DNA of 64,000 nucleotides from Variovorax sp. V93 (GCF_041154485.1 NZ_AP028669.1:5373001-5437000), one strand, 5' to 3'. Shown: positions 25,907 to 34,556, counted from the stretch's first letter. Notes: generated from the sequence alone by a model not told the origin. Made by a program: numbers and translations.

Positions 25907-26287
25907 TCAGGCTGCCCTGCCCGCCGGCACGGGCCGCAGGCGCCAGGCCACGAAGGCCGACAGCAGCAGGAGCACCATGGCCGGCACGGGGCTGCCGCCG
26001 ATCAGCACAAGGTGCGTGGCCACGGCGCCGGCCATGGTCGCGGTCAGCAGCAGGCCGCCGATGAAGCCGGTTGCCGGCACCAGCAGCAGCACCGCGCCGC
26101 CGACCTCGACCACGCCCGTCAGGTAGCGGAACCACTGGCCGAAGCCGACCGCCTCGAACACCTGGACCATCTGCGGCAAGCCGGCCAGCTTGGCGAGGCC
26201 GGCGGCACCGAAGGCCAGCGCGAGAAGAATGCGAGCGCCCCAGACGATGCGGCGCTGGATCGGGGAAGTGGAGGATGAGGAAGTCAT
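25907..26287 (-). CDS. DoxX family membrane protein
   Basis: A 126-residue protein with four hydrophobic helices: GARILLALAFGAAGLAKLAG, YLTGVVEVGGAVLLLVP, a third near residues 78-95, and PAMVLLLLSAFVAW. The start at MTSSSSTSP is chosen because a longer upstream frame would run into the divergent promoter region. DoxX proteins act in thiol or quinone-linked membrane redox; the function here is unknown. It is co-transcribed with the pirin gene. Confidence 0.85.
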   Translation of the reverse strand: MTSSSSTSPIQRRIVWGARILLALAFGAAGLAKLAGLPQMVQVFEAVGFGQWFRYLTGVVEVGGAVLLLVPATGFIGGLLLTATMAGAVATHLVLIGGSPVPAMVLLLLSAFVAWRLRPVPAGRAA

Positions 26288-26312
26288 GGGCACAAGGTTA
26301 GGGCCGCACCCA

Positions 26313-26320
26313 TTGATCAA
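26313..26320. promoter_or_regulatory. TTGATCAA palindrome in the doxX/LysR divergent promoter
   Basis: The 85-bp divergent interval contains the perfect 8-bp palindrome TTGATCAA, near one of the few AT-rich patches. LysR regulators commonly bind such intervals between their gene and the target. The site is a guess from position and symmetry. Confidence 0.3.
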
Positions 26321-26372
26321 CTAGACGGCAGAATCGGATTGCACTCATCCATCAGAAGAAGGAATCACCGCC

Positions 26373-27311
26373 ATGCTCGATCTCAACGACATCGCCATGT
26401 TCGTGCAGGTGGTGCGTCACGGCAGCTTTGCCGGGGCGGCGCGCCGGCTGGGCCTGCCGCCCAACACCGTGAGCCGGCGCGTCCAGCAGCTCGAGGCGCA
26501 ACTGGGCACGCGGCTGATGCAGCGCTCCACCCGCAAGCTCACGCTCACCAGCGCGGGCCAGGCCTTTCACGAGCGCTGCGCGGGCGCGGTCGACGGGCTG
26601 GCCGAGGCCGGGCAGGAGCTGATCACCGGCAGCCAGCAGCCCAGCGGCCTGGTGCGCGTGGCGGCGACGGCCGATTTCTTCGATTTCTTCCCGATGGAAT
26701 GGGTGGCCGACTTCCTGGCTGCGCATCCGCTGGTGCGCATCGACTTCGTGCTCAGCGACGCCAGGGCCGACCTGATCGCCGAGCAGATCGACATCGCATT
26801 CCGCGGCGGCGCGCTGCCCGACTCCGGCTACGTCGGCCGCCAGCTGCTGGGCGCCCGGACCGACGGCATGGTGGCGAGCCCCGCCTACATCGCCGCGCGC
26901 GGCGCGCCCGCCAGCTTGCAGGACCTGGCGAACCACGACTGCGTCACCTCGCCCCATCCGAGCGGCCGCACCCTCTGGCGCCTGGCCGGCCCCGGCGGCG
27001 CGGAGGAAGAAGTGCAGGTCGCGGGCCGCTTCAGCGGCAACACCGCGCAGGCGCTGCGCAAGGCCGCGCTCGCCGGCCTGGGCGTCGCGCTGTTGCCGCC
27101 CACCATGGCCAGGCTCGACCTGGAGGCCGGCCGGCTGGTCCCGGTGCTGCCGCAGTACCAGCGCACGGGGCAGGGGCTGAGCGTGCTCTATCCGAGCCGC
27201 AAGCACCTGCCGCTGGCGGTGTCGGCGTTCATCGCGATGGTGATGGAGAAGCTCAGTACGGTGGAGGCGTTGCCGGAGATGTTGCGGGCGGCGCGGGCCC
27301 CGTCCCGCTGA
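26373..27311 (+). CDS. LysR family transcriptional regulator
   Basis: A 312-residue regulator. The helix-turn-helix lies at about residues 15-50 (GSFAGAARRLGLPPNTVSRR), followed by a periplasmic-binding-protein-like effector domain. It begins LDLNDIAMFVQVVRHGS, the usual LysR opening. It is divergent from doxX-pirin, so that operon is its most likely target, responding perhaps to a quinone or electrophile. The effector is unknown. Confidence 0.9.
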   Translation: MLDLNDIAMFVQVVRHGSFAGAARRLGLPPNTVSRRVQQLEAQLGTRLMQRSTRKLTLTSAGQAFHERCAGAVDGLAEAGQELITGSQQPSGLVRVAATADFFDFFPMEWVADFLAAHPLVRIDFVLSDARADLIAEQIDIAFRGGALPDSGYVGRQLLGARTDGMVASPAYIAARGAPASLQDLANHDCVTSPHPSGRTLWRLAGPGGAEEEVQVAGRFSGNTAQALRKAALAGLGVALLPPTMARLDLEAGRLVPVLPQYQRTGQGLSVLYPSRKHLPLAVSAFIAMVMEKLSTVEALPEMLRAARAPSR

Positions 27312-27339
27312 GCGATCGATTTCCACAGAAAATGCCCCC

Positions 27340-27816
27340 ATGAAAATCGAAAAAGACACCGTCGTCACCCTCAAGTACAAGGTCGCCGACGCCCAGGGCA
27401 AGCTCATCGAGGCCAGCCCCGAGCCGATGGCCTACCTGCATGGCGGCTACGAGAACACGCTGCCCAAGATCGAGGAAGCACTCGATGGCAAGGAAAAAGG
27501 CTTCCAGACCACGCTGAACCTCGCACCCGAAGACGCCTTCGGCCTGCGCGACGAGTCACTGGTGCGCAGCATCCCCAAGTCCGAATTCCCGCCGGGCGTG
27601 AAGGTGGGCGGGCAACTGCAGGGGCGGCTCGACGACGGACGCGAGCACCTCTTCACGGTGATGAAGATCAAGGGCCCGGTCGTGCTGCTCGACGGCAACC
27701 ATCCGTGGGCGGGCAAGGCGCTGAAGTTCAGCCTCCAGGTGACGGACGTGCGCGCGGCGCTGCCGGTGGAGATCGAGCATCGGCACGTGCATGGTGCGCA
27801 TGGGCACCATCACTGA
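27340..27816 (+). CDS. slyD: FKBP-type peptidyl-prolyl cis-trans isomerase, SlyD-like
   Basis: A 158-residue cytoplasmic isomerase/chaperone. The SlyD order is visible: FKBP half-domain start (MKIEKDTVVTLKYKVAD), LHGGYENTLPKIEEALDG, an inserted flap of about 55 residues, and the closing DGNHPWAGKALKFSLQV. The tail HRHVHGAHGHHH is a histidine-rich metal-binding extension like that of SlyD, which delivers nickel in hydrogenase maturation. No hydrogenase genes are nearby, so general folding assistance is the safer role. Confidence 0.9.
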   Translation: MKIEKDTVVTLKYKVADAQGKLIEASPEPMAYLHGGYENTLPKIEEALDGKEKGFQTTLNLAPEDAFGLRDESLVRSIPKSEFPPGVKVGGQLQGRLDDGREHLFTVMKIKGPVVLLDGNHPWAGKALKFSLQVTDVRAALPVEIEHRHVHGAHGHHH

Positions 27817-27830
27817 TCCTTCCGGATCAG
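27813..27830 (+). terminator. Weak hairpin at the slyD 3' end
   Basis: CTGATCC, a TTCC loop, then GGATCAG form a 7-bp stem that includes the slyD stop codon. A T-rich run follows only after about 15 bp, so it may be a weak terminator between two convergent genes. Confidence 0.4.
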
Positions 27831-27834
27831 CTCT

Positions 27835-29439
27835 CTAATTCCTCTTTTTCCAGAACCGCGGCGCCTTCCCGATCCTGCCCAGCGCCTTGCGGCAGGCCTT
27901 CGCGCCCGCCGCACGGCGCGCGCTGAACCAGCCGACGGCAAACCATGCGCGGGCATCGCGCGCGGTGGCTTCGCGGTAGAGCGCGAGCGCCACGGCTTCG
28001 TCGTTGAATTCGCCGAGCGCGTCCTGCGCGGGGCGCAGGCGCTTCAGGTAGCGCTCGGCGGGCGATGACTTTTCGTCTTCATCATTCCCATCGGCGAACA
28101 GCGGCGCCACGAATTCGGCCAGGTAGCGCAGGCGCTTGAGCCGCTTGCGCGTGCGGTGCTGGTCCTCGGCCGACAGCGATTCGAAGCGGCGGCCGTCGCG
28201 CACCGCCTGCCGATGCAGCCTCTTCAGGCGCTTGCGCAGATGGCGGCGCGCCTCGGTGGCGCCGAGCGGCGCTGACGCGGGCTGCCCGGCGCCTTCGGCA
28301 CTGGCGTGTGGCGCGGCCGTCGCCGCGGTGAAGCCGATCAGCGAAACCAGCACCGACTGGAACGCGGGCGCTCGCACCACTTCGCCGGGCGACGGCGCTT
28401 CGGCCGCCGCATCGTCGCCAGCCAAGGGATCGAACTCCGGCGCCCCCGCGTCGCGCAGTTGGGGCTGCGCCAGCTTCACGACCTGCTCGCGGTCGCGCAG
28501 GGCGCCGAGCGCGCGGAAGGCCTCGACCAGCGGCGGCTCCCATTCGGCGCCGTTGAAAAGATCGGTGCGCGGGTCGAGCCCCGCGAGTTCGCGCAGCGCG
28601 GTGCGCAGGCGCCGGATGCCGATGCGCAGCTGGTGGATCTGCTCTTCATCCGTGCTGCCCGCGGCGATCTCGCTCGCGTTGGGCAGCATCTGCGCCAGGC
28701 AGGACGCGACTACGGCCTGCTGGATGGCGCGGCCGTCGAGCTTGCCTTTCTCGCCGGCAAAGCGCGGCGTCTCGGCCTTCACGGCCGGCACCACGTCGAG
28801 CTTCGCGAGCAGGCGCGCGCCGCGCTCGGCCTTGGACACGGTGCTGAACCACAGGCCGTGCTGCTGCGACCAGCGGCGCGCGAGCGCGACCAGGCCCCGC
28901 ACGCCGCCGCGCTTGAGTTCGAGCTCCAGCTCGCACACGGGCGATTCGCGCTCGTCGGGCGTGCCCGCATGGGCGATGACCTTGCCGACATCGAGCGCCA
29001 GCTCCACCACGGCCGCGCCGTCGCCCGTGGTGCGCACGTCGCGCGTGAGCCGCACGATGTCGGTGGACTGCCGTTCGACCAGCGGGGCGCCGCTCGCGGC
29101 CAGCACCTTGGCAAGCCGCTCGCCCACGGGCGTGCCGTGGTGGCGCTGCGGGTCAATGGCCGGCGCGGCGCGGCTGGCCGCCGCGGCGCCCAGGTCGACG
29201 TTGTGTTCGAGCCGATGCAGCGCGTTGTCCCCGGTGGCCTTGGCGGTCTGCACCCAGCGCCGCCCCTCCTTGCGCAGGCGCAGCACGATGCCCTCGGCGG
29301 CCAGCGCCTGGTCGGCGGTGTCGAAGTAGCGCGCCTGCAGCCGGGTACGCACGACGCTGCCGCGCCGCATGGCGGCTTCCACGGCTTTCAGGCGCTGTGC
29401 GGGAACATGAAACTTGAACTCGATTTCCATGCCGGCCAT
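27835..29439 (-). CDS. CYTH and CHAD domain-containing protein
   Basis: A 534-residue protein. Residues 1 to about 205 form a CYTH (triphosphate tunnel) domain opened by the EIEFKF signature (EXEXK) needed for metal and triphosphate binding; residues about 260-530 form a CHAD helical domain with conserved histidines (IHQLRIGIRRLRTALREL) and arginine/lysine-rich helices such as RRHLRKRLKRLHR. CYTH proteins are often inorganic triphosphatases, and CHAD domains bind polyphosphate. A role in polyphosphate or triphosphate turnover is likely. The start could be MEIEFKF, three codons later. It is convergent with slyD and divergent from the amidase gene. Confidence 0.87.
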   Translation of the reverse strand: MAGMEIEFKFHVPAQRLKAVEAAMRRGSVVRTRLQARYFDTADQALAAEGIVLRLRKEGRRWVQTAKATGDNALHRLEHNVDLGAAAASRAAPAIDPQRHHGTPVGERLAKVLAASGAPLVERQSTDIVRLTRDVRTTGDGAAVVELALDVGKVIAHAGTPDERESPVCELELELKRGGVRGLVALARRWSQQHGLWFSTVSKAERGARLLAKLDVVPAVKAETPRFAGEKGKLDGRAIQQAVVASCLAQMLPNASEIAAGSTDEEQIHQLRIGIRRLRTALRELAGLDPRTDLFNGAEWEPPLVEAFRALGALRDREQVVKLAQPQLRDAGAPEFDPLAGDDAAAEAPSPGEVVRAPAFQSVLVSLIGFTAATAAPHASAEGAGQPASAPLGATEARRHLRKRLKRLHRQAVRDGRRFESLSAEDQHRTRKRLKRLRYLAEFVAPLFADGNDEDEKSSPAERYLKRLRPAQDALGEFNDEAVALALYREATARDARAWFAVGWFSARRAAGAKACRKALGRIGKAPRFWKKRN

Positions 29440-29512
29440 GATGCCCGGTCTTTCTCCGCACGCCATGCGGGCACTGTCGCTGGAATGGACAAGCAGCAGA
29501 AAGGCACACACC

Positions 29513-30886
29513 ATGACCGCCCTCGACCCCACCACCCTCCTGGCCGCCGGGGCCGCACGGTCGGCCAAGGCGCTGGCCGCCAGGCAAGTGAGCGCGGTCG
29601 ACTTGTGCGAAGCCGCCATCGCCCGCATCGAGGCGCTCGACGGCCCGCTCAACGCGGTGGTGGTACGCGACTTCGACCGCGCGCGCCGCCAGGCCGCCGA
29701 AGCCGACGCGGCGCTCGCGCGCGGCGAGCGCCGGCCGCTGCTGGGCGTGCCGATGACGGTGAAGGAGGCCTTCAACGTCGCCGGCCTGCCGACCAGCTGG
29801 GGCCTGCCGCAGTACCGCGATTTCGTGCCGCAGCAGGACGCCGTCGCCGTGGCACGCCTCAAGGCGGCAGGCGCGGTGATTCTCGGCAAGACCAACGTGC
29901 CGCCGGCGCTGGCCGACTGGCAGTGCGACAACCCGGTGTATGGCCGGACGGTGCACCCGCTCGATGCCAGGCGCACGCCGGGCGGTTCCTCGGGTGGCGG
30001 CGCAGCGGCGGTGGCCACCGGCATGGTGGCGCTGGAGCTGGGCTCCGACCTCACGGGCTCGCTGCGCGTTCCCGCGAGCTTTTGCGGCGTGTACGCGCAC
30101 AAGCCGAGCGAGGGCCTGCTGCCGACGCGCGGCTTTGCATTTCCGGGCACCGAGGAGGCGCCGGCCGCGCTGCCCTCGGTGATCGGGCCGATCGGCCACG
30201 GCGCGGACGACCTCTCGCTGGCGCTCGATGTGCTGGCCGGGCCCGATGCGGCCCACGTGGCGCAGGGCCGCTTCATGCTGCCGGCGGCGCGCCATTCGGC
30301 GGCGAAGGACTGGCGCGTGCTGGTGGTCAGCGCGCATCCGCAGGCCGCGGTGGCGGCCGATGTGCGCGCCGCCGTCGAAGGCGCCGGGCAGCGGCTGGCG
30401 AAGGCCGGCGCCTCGGTCGCCCAAGCCTCGGACCTGCTGCCCGACCTGGCCGAGGTCGGCGACACCTACGGCCAGATCGTGCAGACCGTGCTCGCGCATG
30501 CCGAGCCCGGCGGCCGTTCGCCGATGCGGCTGCGCACCTGGTTCGACCTGCTGGCCACGCGCACGCGCATCCGGGCGCAGCTGCGCACGCTGTTCATGCA
30601 ATTCGACGCCGTGCTGTGCCCGGCGGCGGGCTGCGCGGCCTTTGAACACGTGACCGAGCCTGATTTCGAGAAGCGCACGCTCACTATCGATGGAAAGCCC
30701 ACACGCTATGACGCACTGGCCGCCTGGTCGGGGCTCGCGAGCCTGGGCGGCCTGCCCGCCACGGTCGCTCCCGTGGGCTTCACAGCCGGTGGATTGCCGC
30801 TGGGCGTGCAGATCGTCGGCCCGTATTTCGAGGACCGCAGCACCCTCGCGCTGGCCGGGCTGCTGGCAAAAAGTGCCCTCCGATAA
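29513..30886 (+). CDS. Amidase signature family protein
   Basis: A 457-residue serine amidase. The Ser-cisSer-Lys triad is visible: K84 in VPMTVKEAF, the cis-serine in GGSSGGG (159-160) and the nucleophile S183 in LTGSLRVPA. The start is supported by an AAAGG element just upstream. Family members hydrolyse amides, nitrile-derived amides or peptide amides; the specific substrate is not recognisable. No GatC/GatB genes are near and the sequence lacks tRNA-amidotransferase context, so it is not GatA. Confidence 0.88.
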   Translation: MTALDPTTLLAAGAARSAKALAARQVSAVDLCEAAIARIEALDGPLNAVVVRDFDRARRQAAEADAALARGERRPLLGVPMTVKEAFNVAGLPTSWGLPQYRDFVPQQDAVAVARLKAAGAVILGKTNVPPALADWQCDNPVYGRTVHPLDARRTPGGSSGGGAAAVATGMVALELGSDLTGSLRVPASFCGVYAHKPSEGLLPTRGFAFPGTEEAPAALPSVIGPIGHGADDLSLALDVLAGPDAAHVAQGRFMLPAARHSAAKDWRVLVVSAHPQAAVAADVRAAVEGAGQRLAKAGASVAQASDLLPDLAEVGDTYGQIVQTVLAHAEPGGRSPMRLRTWFDLLATRTRIRAQLRTLFMQFDAVLCPAAGCAAFEHVTEPDFEKRTLTIDGKPTRYDALAAWSGLASLGGLPATVAPVGFTAGGLPLGVQIVGPYFEDRSTLALAGLLAKSALR

Positions 30887-30893
30887 AAATAAT

Positions 30894-30939
30894 GTGGACA
30901 CCGTACATTTTCTTTGCTATCTTTTGTGGACGGCGTACA
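30894..30939 (+). promoter_or_regulatory. Promoter of the VOC gene with two operator-like direct repeats
   Basis: A -35 TGGACA (30895-30900), a 17-bp spacer and a -10 TATCTT (30918-30923) lead to the VOC gene. Two near-identical 14-bp motifs, GTGGACACCGTACA (30894-30907) and GTGGACGGCGTACA (30926-30939), start 32 bp apart: one covers the -35, the other covers the expected start point. The second is nearly palindromic (TGTGGAC, 3 bp, GTACACA). This is classic repressor geometry, TetR-like by site type. No regulator gene is adjacent. Confidence 0.6.
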
Positions 30940-30991
30940 CAACACGCCGGCAAACCTCCGATCCACTCTTCATCAACATAGGAAGACAACC

Positions 30992-31414
30992 ATGGCCAAC
31001 AAGCAGATCTTCGTGAACCTCGCCGTCAAGAACCTCGACAAGTCCAAGGCTTTCTTTGCCGCGCTGGGCTACACCTTCAACGAGAAGTTCACCGACGCCA
31101 ACGCCGCCTGCATGGTGATCCAGGAAGGCAGCATCCACGCCATGCTGCTGGTGGAAGACTTCTTCAAGACCTTCACGAGCAAGAGCCTGGCCGACACCAG
31201 CAAGAGCACCGAGGTGCTGCTGTGCCTCTCGTGCGAAAGCCGCGCCGAGGTCGACGAGATGGTGGCCAAGGCGGTGGCCGCGGGCGGCACGGTGCCGCGC
31301 GAGCCGCAGGACTACGGCTTCATGTACGGCCACGGCTTCCAGGACCTCGACGGCCATCTGTGGGAGCTGATGTACATGGACCCGAACGCCGAAGTGACCC
31401 ATCAGAACGCCTGA
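30992..31414 (+). CDS. VOC (glyoxalase/bleomycin-resistance) family protein
   Basis: A 140-residue protein of two beta-alpha-beta-beta-beta modules. It opens FVNLAVKNLDKSKAFFAALGY and ends with a metal-site-like HGFQDLDGHLWELMYMD. The start ATG is preceded by AGGAAG. Members include metal-dependent lyases, dioxygenases and drug-binding proteins; this subgroup is a common stand-alone gene of unknown substrate. Expression is probably repressor-controlled, given the twin operator-like repeats on its promoter. Confidence 0.85.
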   Translation: MANKQIFVNLAVKNLDKSKAFFAALGYTFNEKFTDANAACMVIQEGSIHAMLLVEDFFKTFTSKSLADTSKSTEVLLCLSCESRAEVDEMVAKAVAAGGTVPREPQDYGFMYGHGFQDLDGHLWELMYMDPNAEVTHQNA

Positions 31415-31525
31415 TGCTGCGCTGCTGACGCACAAGAACGATGCCCATCGTTCCATATGCGCTCCTCACTGTTGCGCGGAAGGCCCCTTCCCTGAAGCGG
31501 GTGCGCCCCGATATTCCACAAAGCA

Positions 31526-31552
31526 GCGCCGCCGCGCATTCAGCGGCGGCGC
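31526..31552 (+). promoter_or_regulatory. GC-rich hairpin in the leader of the second pirin gene
   Basis: A perfect 10-bp stem (31526-31535 with 31543-31552) and a 7-nt loop end 9 bp before the AAAGGAA ribosome-binding site of the pirin gene. No T-run follows, so it is not a standard terminator. It may mark a terminator remnant of the VOC gene or a translational control element. Confidence 0.5.
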
Positions 31553-31575
31553 ACCCAACCGAAAGGAATACCGAG

Positions 31576-32667
31576 GTGTCCAGCAACAACGACAGCAGCA
31601 GCCATATCGAGGAAGGCCGCAGCCCCGTGCTGCAGGTGAGCCCGCTCGGCTTCCCGTGGCAGACGATCGATCCGTTCCTGTTCTGCGTCTATCACGACGA
31701 CGCCTACCCGAAGGCCAACGCGCAGATGGGGCCCGCGGCGCCGCTCGCGGGGCGCCAGATCGGCCAGGACTTCAGCCGCAAGGACGGCTGGAGCATGTAC
31801 CACGGCGACACGGTGCCGGGCTTTCCCTCGCATCCGCACCGCGGCTTCGAGACGGTGACCATCGTGCGCAAGGGGCTGATCGACCATTCCGATTCGCTGG
31901 GCGCCACCGCGCGCTTCGGCGGCGGCGACGTGCAGTGGCTCACAGCCGGCAAGGGCATCGTGCATTCGGAGATGTTTCCGCTGCTCGATGCGAACGCGCC
32001 GAATCCGCTGGAGCTGTTCCAGATCTGGCTCAACCTGCCGGCCAGAAGCAAGATGGCCGAGCCGCACTTCACGATGTTCTGGTCGGAATCCATTCCGCAC
32101 TTTGCGTCCGACGATGCGGCGGGCGGCCGCACCGAGGTCGCGGTGATCGCGGGCCGCTTCGGCGGCACCGCCGCGGACGGCGGAACGGCGCCGATCCATC
32201 CGCTCGCGCCGCCGCCGGATTCCTGGGCCGCGCAGGCCGATGCCGACGTGGCGATCTGGACGCTCAACATGACGCCCGGCGCGCAATGGACGCTGCCGGC
32301 CGCCGCGGGCGATGGCACGCGGCGCATGCTGTACTTCTTCAAGGGCGCGGTGGCGACCATCGCAGGCCGGCGCGTGGAAGGCCCGGCCGCCATCGAACTG
32401 CGCGCCGACACGGCCGTCGAACTGCGCAATGGCGATGAAGAGCCGGGCGAATTCCTGCTGCTGCAGGGCCGCCCCATTGCCGAGCCGGTGGTGCAATACG
32501 GTCCGTTCGTGATGAACACGCAGGCCGAGATCAGCCAGACGCTGGCCGACTACCGCCGCACGCAGTTCGGTGGCTGGCCCTGGAGCGATCCGGCACCGGT
32601 GCATGGCCGCGATGCGGCGCGTTTTGCGCGGCACCCCGGCGGGCGCGAGGAAAAGCCGGCGGCCTGA
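31576..32667 (+). CDS. Pirin family protein (copy 2)
   Basis: A 363-residue bicupin, longer than copy 1. The metal site lies in FPSHPHRGFETVTIVRKG, and GKGIVHSEMFP supplies the last ligands. A GTG start is chosen because AAAGGAA sits 9 bp upstream; a longer in-frame ATG extension has no ribosome-binding site and low-complexity sequence. The C-terminal cupin is retained in full. Function (dioxygenase-like or regulatory) is unknown. It stands alone between the VOC gene and a convergent YciI gene. Confidence 0.85.
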   Translation: MSSNNDSSSHIEEGRSPVLQVSPLGFPWQTIDPFLFCVYHDDAYPKANAQMGPAAPLAGRQIGQDFSRKDGWSMYHGDTVPGFPSHPHRGFETVTIVRKGLIDHSDSLGATARFGGGDVQWLTAGKGIVHSEMFPLLDANAPNPLELFQIWLNLPARSKMAEPHFTMFWSESIPHFASDDAAGGRTEVAVIAGRFGGTAADGGTAPIHPLAPPPDSWAAQADADVAIWTLNMTPGAQWTLPAAAGDGTRRMLYFFKGAVATIAGRRVEGPAAIELRADTAVELRNGDEEPGEFLLLQGRPIAEPVVQYGPFVMNTQAEISQTLADYRRTQFGGWPWSDPAPVHGRDAARFARHPGGREEKPAA

Positions 32668-32686
32668 GCCACGCGGCCCCGCGGTC

Positions 32687-32977
32687 TCAAAGCGCCTTGA
32701 GGATCTCGGTCGCAGGTGCGGTCATGCTGGGCACGAACTCGATCACGTGCGTGCTGGCCGCGCCGTTCTGCACGAAGGGGTCGCGTGCGAGCACGGCCTC
32801 GAGCTCTGCCCGGTCGCCCGAGCGCGCGAAGATCACGCCGCCCTTGCGCGGCACCTGCCGGCCCGAGGCCAGGAACAGACCACTTTGGTAGTGCTTTCGC
32901 AGCCACGCCATGTGCCCATCCATCAATACATCGAGCTCTTCAAGCGGACGGATGTAGGTGAGGGTGACGATGAACAT
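32687..32977 (-). CDS. YciI family protein
   Basis: A 96-residue ferredoxin-like alpha/beta protein. The motifs MFIVTLTYIRPLEELD, a conserved histidine in DGHMAWL, and FLASGRQVPRKGGVIFA with DPF later match the YciI/YCII group. YCII proteins are small enzymes or ligand-binding proteins with a His-Asp pair (dehydrochlorinase-like). The start MFIV is preferred over a longer frame lacking a ribosome-binding site. It is divergent from the metalloprotease gene. Confidence 0.85.
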   Translation of the reverse strand: MFIVTLTYIRPLEELDVLMDGHMAWLRKHYQSGLFLASGRQVPRKGGVIFARSGDRAELEAVLARDPFVQNGAASTHVIEFVPSMTAPATEILKAL

Positions 32978-33124
32978 GGCAGGGGCGGCAAGTGGATCGG
33001 AAGGCTCCGATCGTATGGCCTGGAACGCGGCCATCTCATGACCAGAAGTAACGGAGTGATCCAGGTTTTACGGCTTTCTGATACCGTCTTTTTCGTTGCC
33101 CCCAGCTGCAAAGGAGAGTCGCCC

Positions 33125-34195
33125 ATGCCGCTTCACCCACCGGGCCTTGTGCCGCCCAGCTTCGTACCGCCGTACCTGCTGGACCGGCTGGCGCAACATG
33201 CCGGTGCGCATGCCAGCGCGAAGGCGGCGCAGACGCTGATGATCGACCGCCAGCACCGCGGGCTGCGCGAGGCGGTGGCCGGGCAGGGCGTGTCGTCGGG
33301 CCCCGCGCCCAGCTACCTGCGGCGGGGGTCGCCCGCGCGCGCCATCCACGACGCGGAACACACCATGGCCCTGCCGGGCCGGCTGGTGCGCGCCGAAGGG
33401 CAGGCCGCCACCGGCGACATCGCCGCCGACGAGGCCTACGACTACCTGGGCGCCACCTACCGCCTGTATCACGACATCTTCGAGCGCGATTCCATCGATG
33501 GCGCGGGCATGCCGCTCACGGGCAGCGTGCACTACGGCAACGACTACGACAACGCCTTCTGGAACGGCAGGCAGATGGTGTTCGGCGACGGCGACGGCGA
33601 GATCATGAACCGCTTCACCATCGCGGTGGACATCATCGGCCACGAGCTCACGCACGGCGTGATCGACCACGAGGCGGGCCTGGTCTACCAGGGGCAGCCG
33701 GGCGCGCTCAACGAATCGATCTGCGACGTGTTCGGCGCGCTGGTCAAGCAGCACCTGCGGAAGCAGACGGCCCAGCAGGCCGACTGGCTGGTGGGCGCGG
33801 GGCTCTTCACCGACAAGGTGAAGGCGCGCGCACTGCGCTCGATGGCCGAGCCCGGCACGGCCTACGACGACCCGGTGCTCGGCAAGGACCCGCAGCCTGC
33901 CCACATGAAAGACTTTGTCGACACGCGGCAGGACAATGGCGGCGTGCACATCAATTCCGGCATTCCGAACCGCGCCTTCCATCTTGCTGCCACCGCCATC
34001 CAGGGCCCGGCATGGGAGACGGCCGGCCGCGTCTGGTACGACACGGTGTGTGACCGGCGGCTGCGCCGGGACGCCGATTTCCTGGCCTTCGCACAGCTCA
34101 GCGTGGAAAATGCGGCCAGGCGCTTCGGCGCCGGCAGCGCGGCGCACAAGGCCGTTGGCGCCGCATGGAACACCGTGGGAGTCACACCATCATGA
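33125..34195 (+). CDS. M4 family metallopeptidase, protealysin-like
   Basis: A 356-residue thermolysin-fold zinc protease. The zinc site is H173-E174-L-T-H177 with the third ligand E197 in GALNESICDVFG; H275 in NGGVHINSGIPNRAF completes the active site. There is no signal peptide. The short N-terminal propeptide contains VPPYLLDRLA (residues 14-23), the PPYL-type motif of the protealysin propeptide, which keeps the enzyme inactive until cleaved. Protealysin-like enzymes act on intracellular or host targets and on actin in Serratia. AAAGGAGA precedes the ATG. The gene overlaps the next by 4 bp (ATGA), which is the protease-inhibitor operon arrangement of Serratia. Confidence 0.9.
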   Translation: MPLHPPGLVPPSFVPPYLLDRLAQHAGAHASAKAAQTLMIDRQHRGLREAVAGQGVSSGPAPSYLRRGSPARAIHDAEHTMALPGRLVRAEGQAATGDIAADEAYDYLGATYRLYHDIFERDSIDGAGMPLTGSVHYGNDYDNAFWNGRQMVFGDGDGEIMNRFTIAVDIIGHELTHGVIDHEAGLVYQGQPGALNESICDVFGALVKQHLRKQTAQQADWLVGAGLFTDKVKARALRSMAEPGTAYDDPVLGKDPQPAHMKDFVDTRQDNGGVHINSGIPNRAFHLAATAIQGPAWETAGRVWYDTVCDRRLRRDADFLAFAQLSVENAARRFGAGSAAHKAVGAAWNTVGVTPS

Positions 34196-34530
34196 TTCAG
34201 CTTCCGCCCCTGGACCAGGCCTCCGTCGTGCGCCTGACGCGCGAGGGCGGCGTGGCCTACGTGCCGGGCCTGTCGCGCCCGCGCAGCTACCAGCTTGGCA
34301 ACTGCAGCGAGGAATTGCGCCAGCAGATCGGCGAAGCGCTGCAAAGCGCCGCGCCGCACGCGGAGCCGCGCGGCGGCCCCGGTTCGCCGGGCGGCGACCA
34401 GCGCTTCTACCGCGTGGAGGTCGTGGTGGAAAGCGCCACTTCCCATTCGGGCTCGGTCAGCTTCGAGGTGCCCGAGAACGAAGCGCCCGAGTCGCTGGTG
34501 CACCTGTGGAAGGACGCGGCCGAGCGCTAA
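34192..34530 (+). CDS. Emfourin-type protealysin inhibitor
   Basis: A 112-residue cytoplasmic protein. It begins with a beta-rich segment (VVRLTREGGVAYVPGL), followed by a helix with a single cysteine, a proline/glycine-rich linker near residues 55-68, and a second beta segment (FYRVEVVVESATSHSGSVSF). The REGG-x-A-x-x-PGL pattern and its place, translationally coupled to a protealysin-like M4 protease, match emfourin, the M4 protease inhibitor in Serratia protealysin operons. Inhibitory function is inferred from family and context. It would protect the cell or time the activation of the protease. Confidence 0.78.
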   Translation: MIQLPPLDQASVVRLTREGGVAYVPGLSRPRSYQLGNCSEELRQQIGEALQSAAPHAEPRGGPGSPGGDQRFYRVEVVVESATSHSGSVSFEVPENEAPESLVHLWKDAAER

Positions 34531-34556
34531 AGATACAAGGCTTCGTCTTCACCAAA

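Noticed and set aside
29513..30886. GatA subunit of the glutamyl-tRNA amidotransferase
   Set aside because: No GatB/GatC genes nearby, and the sequence between the signature motifs does not resemble GatA.
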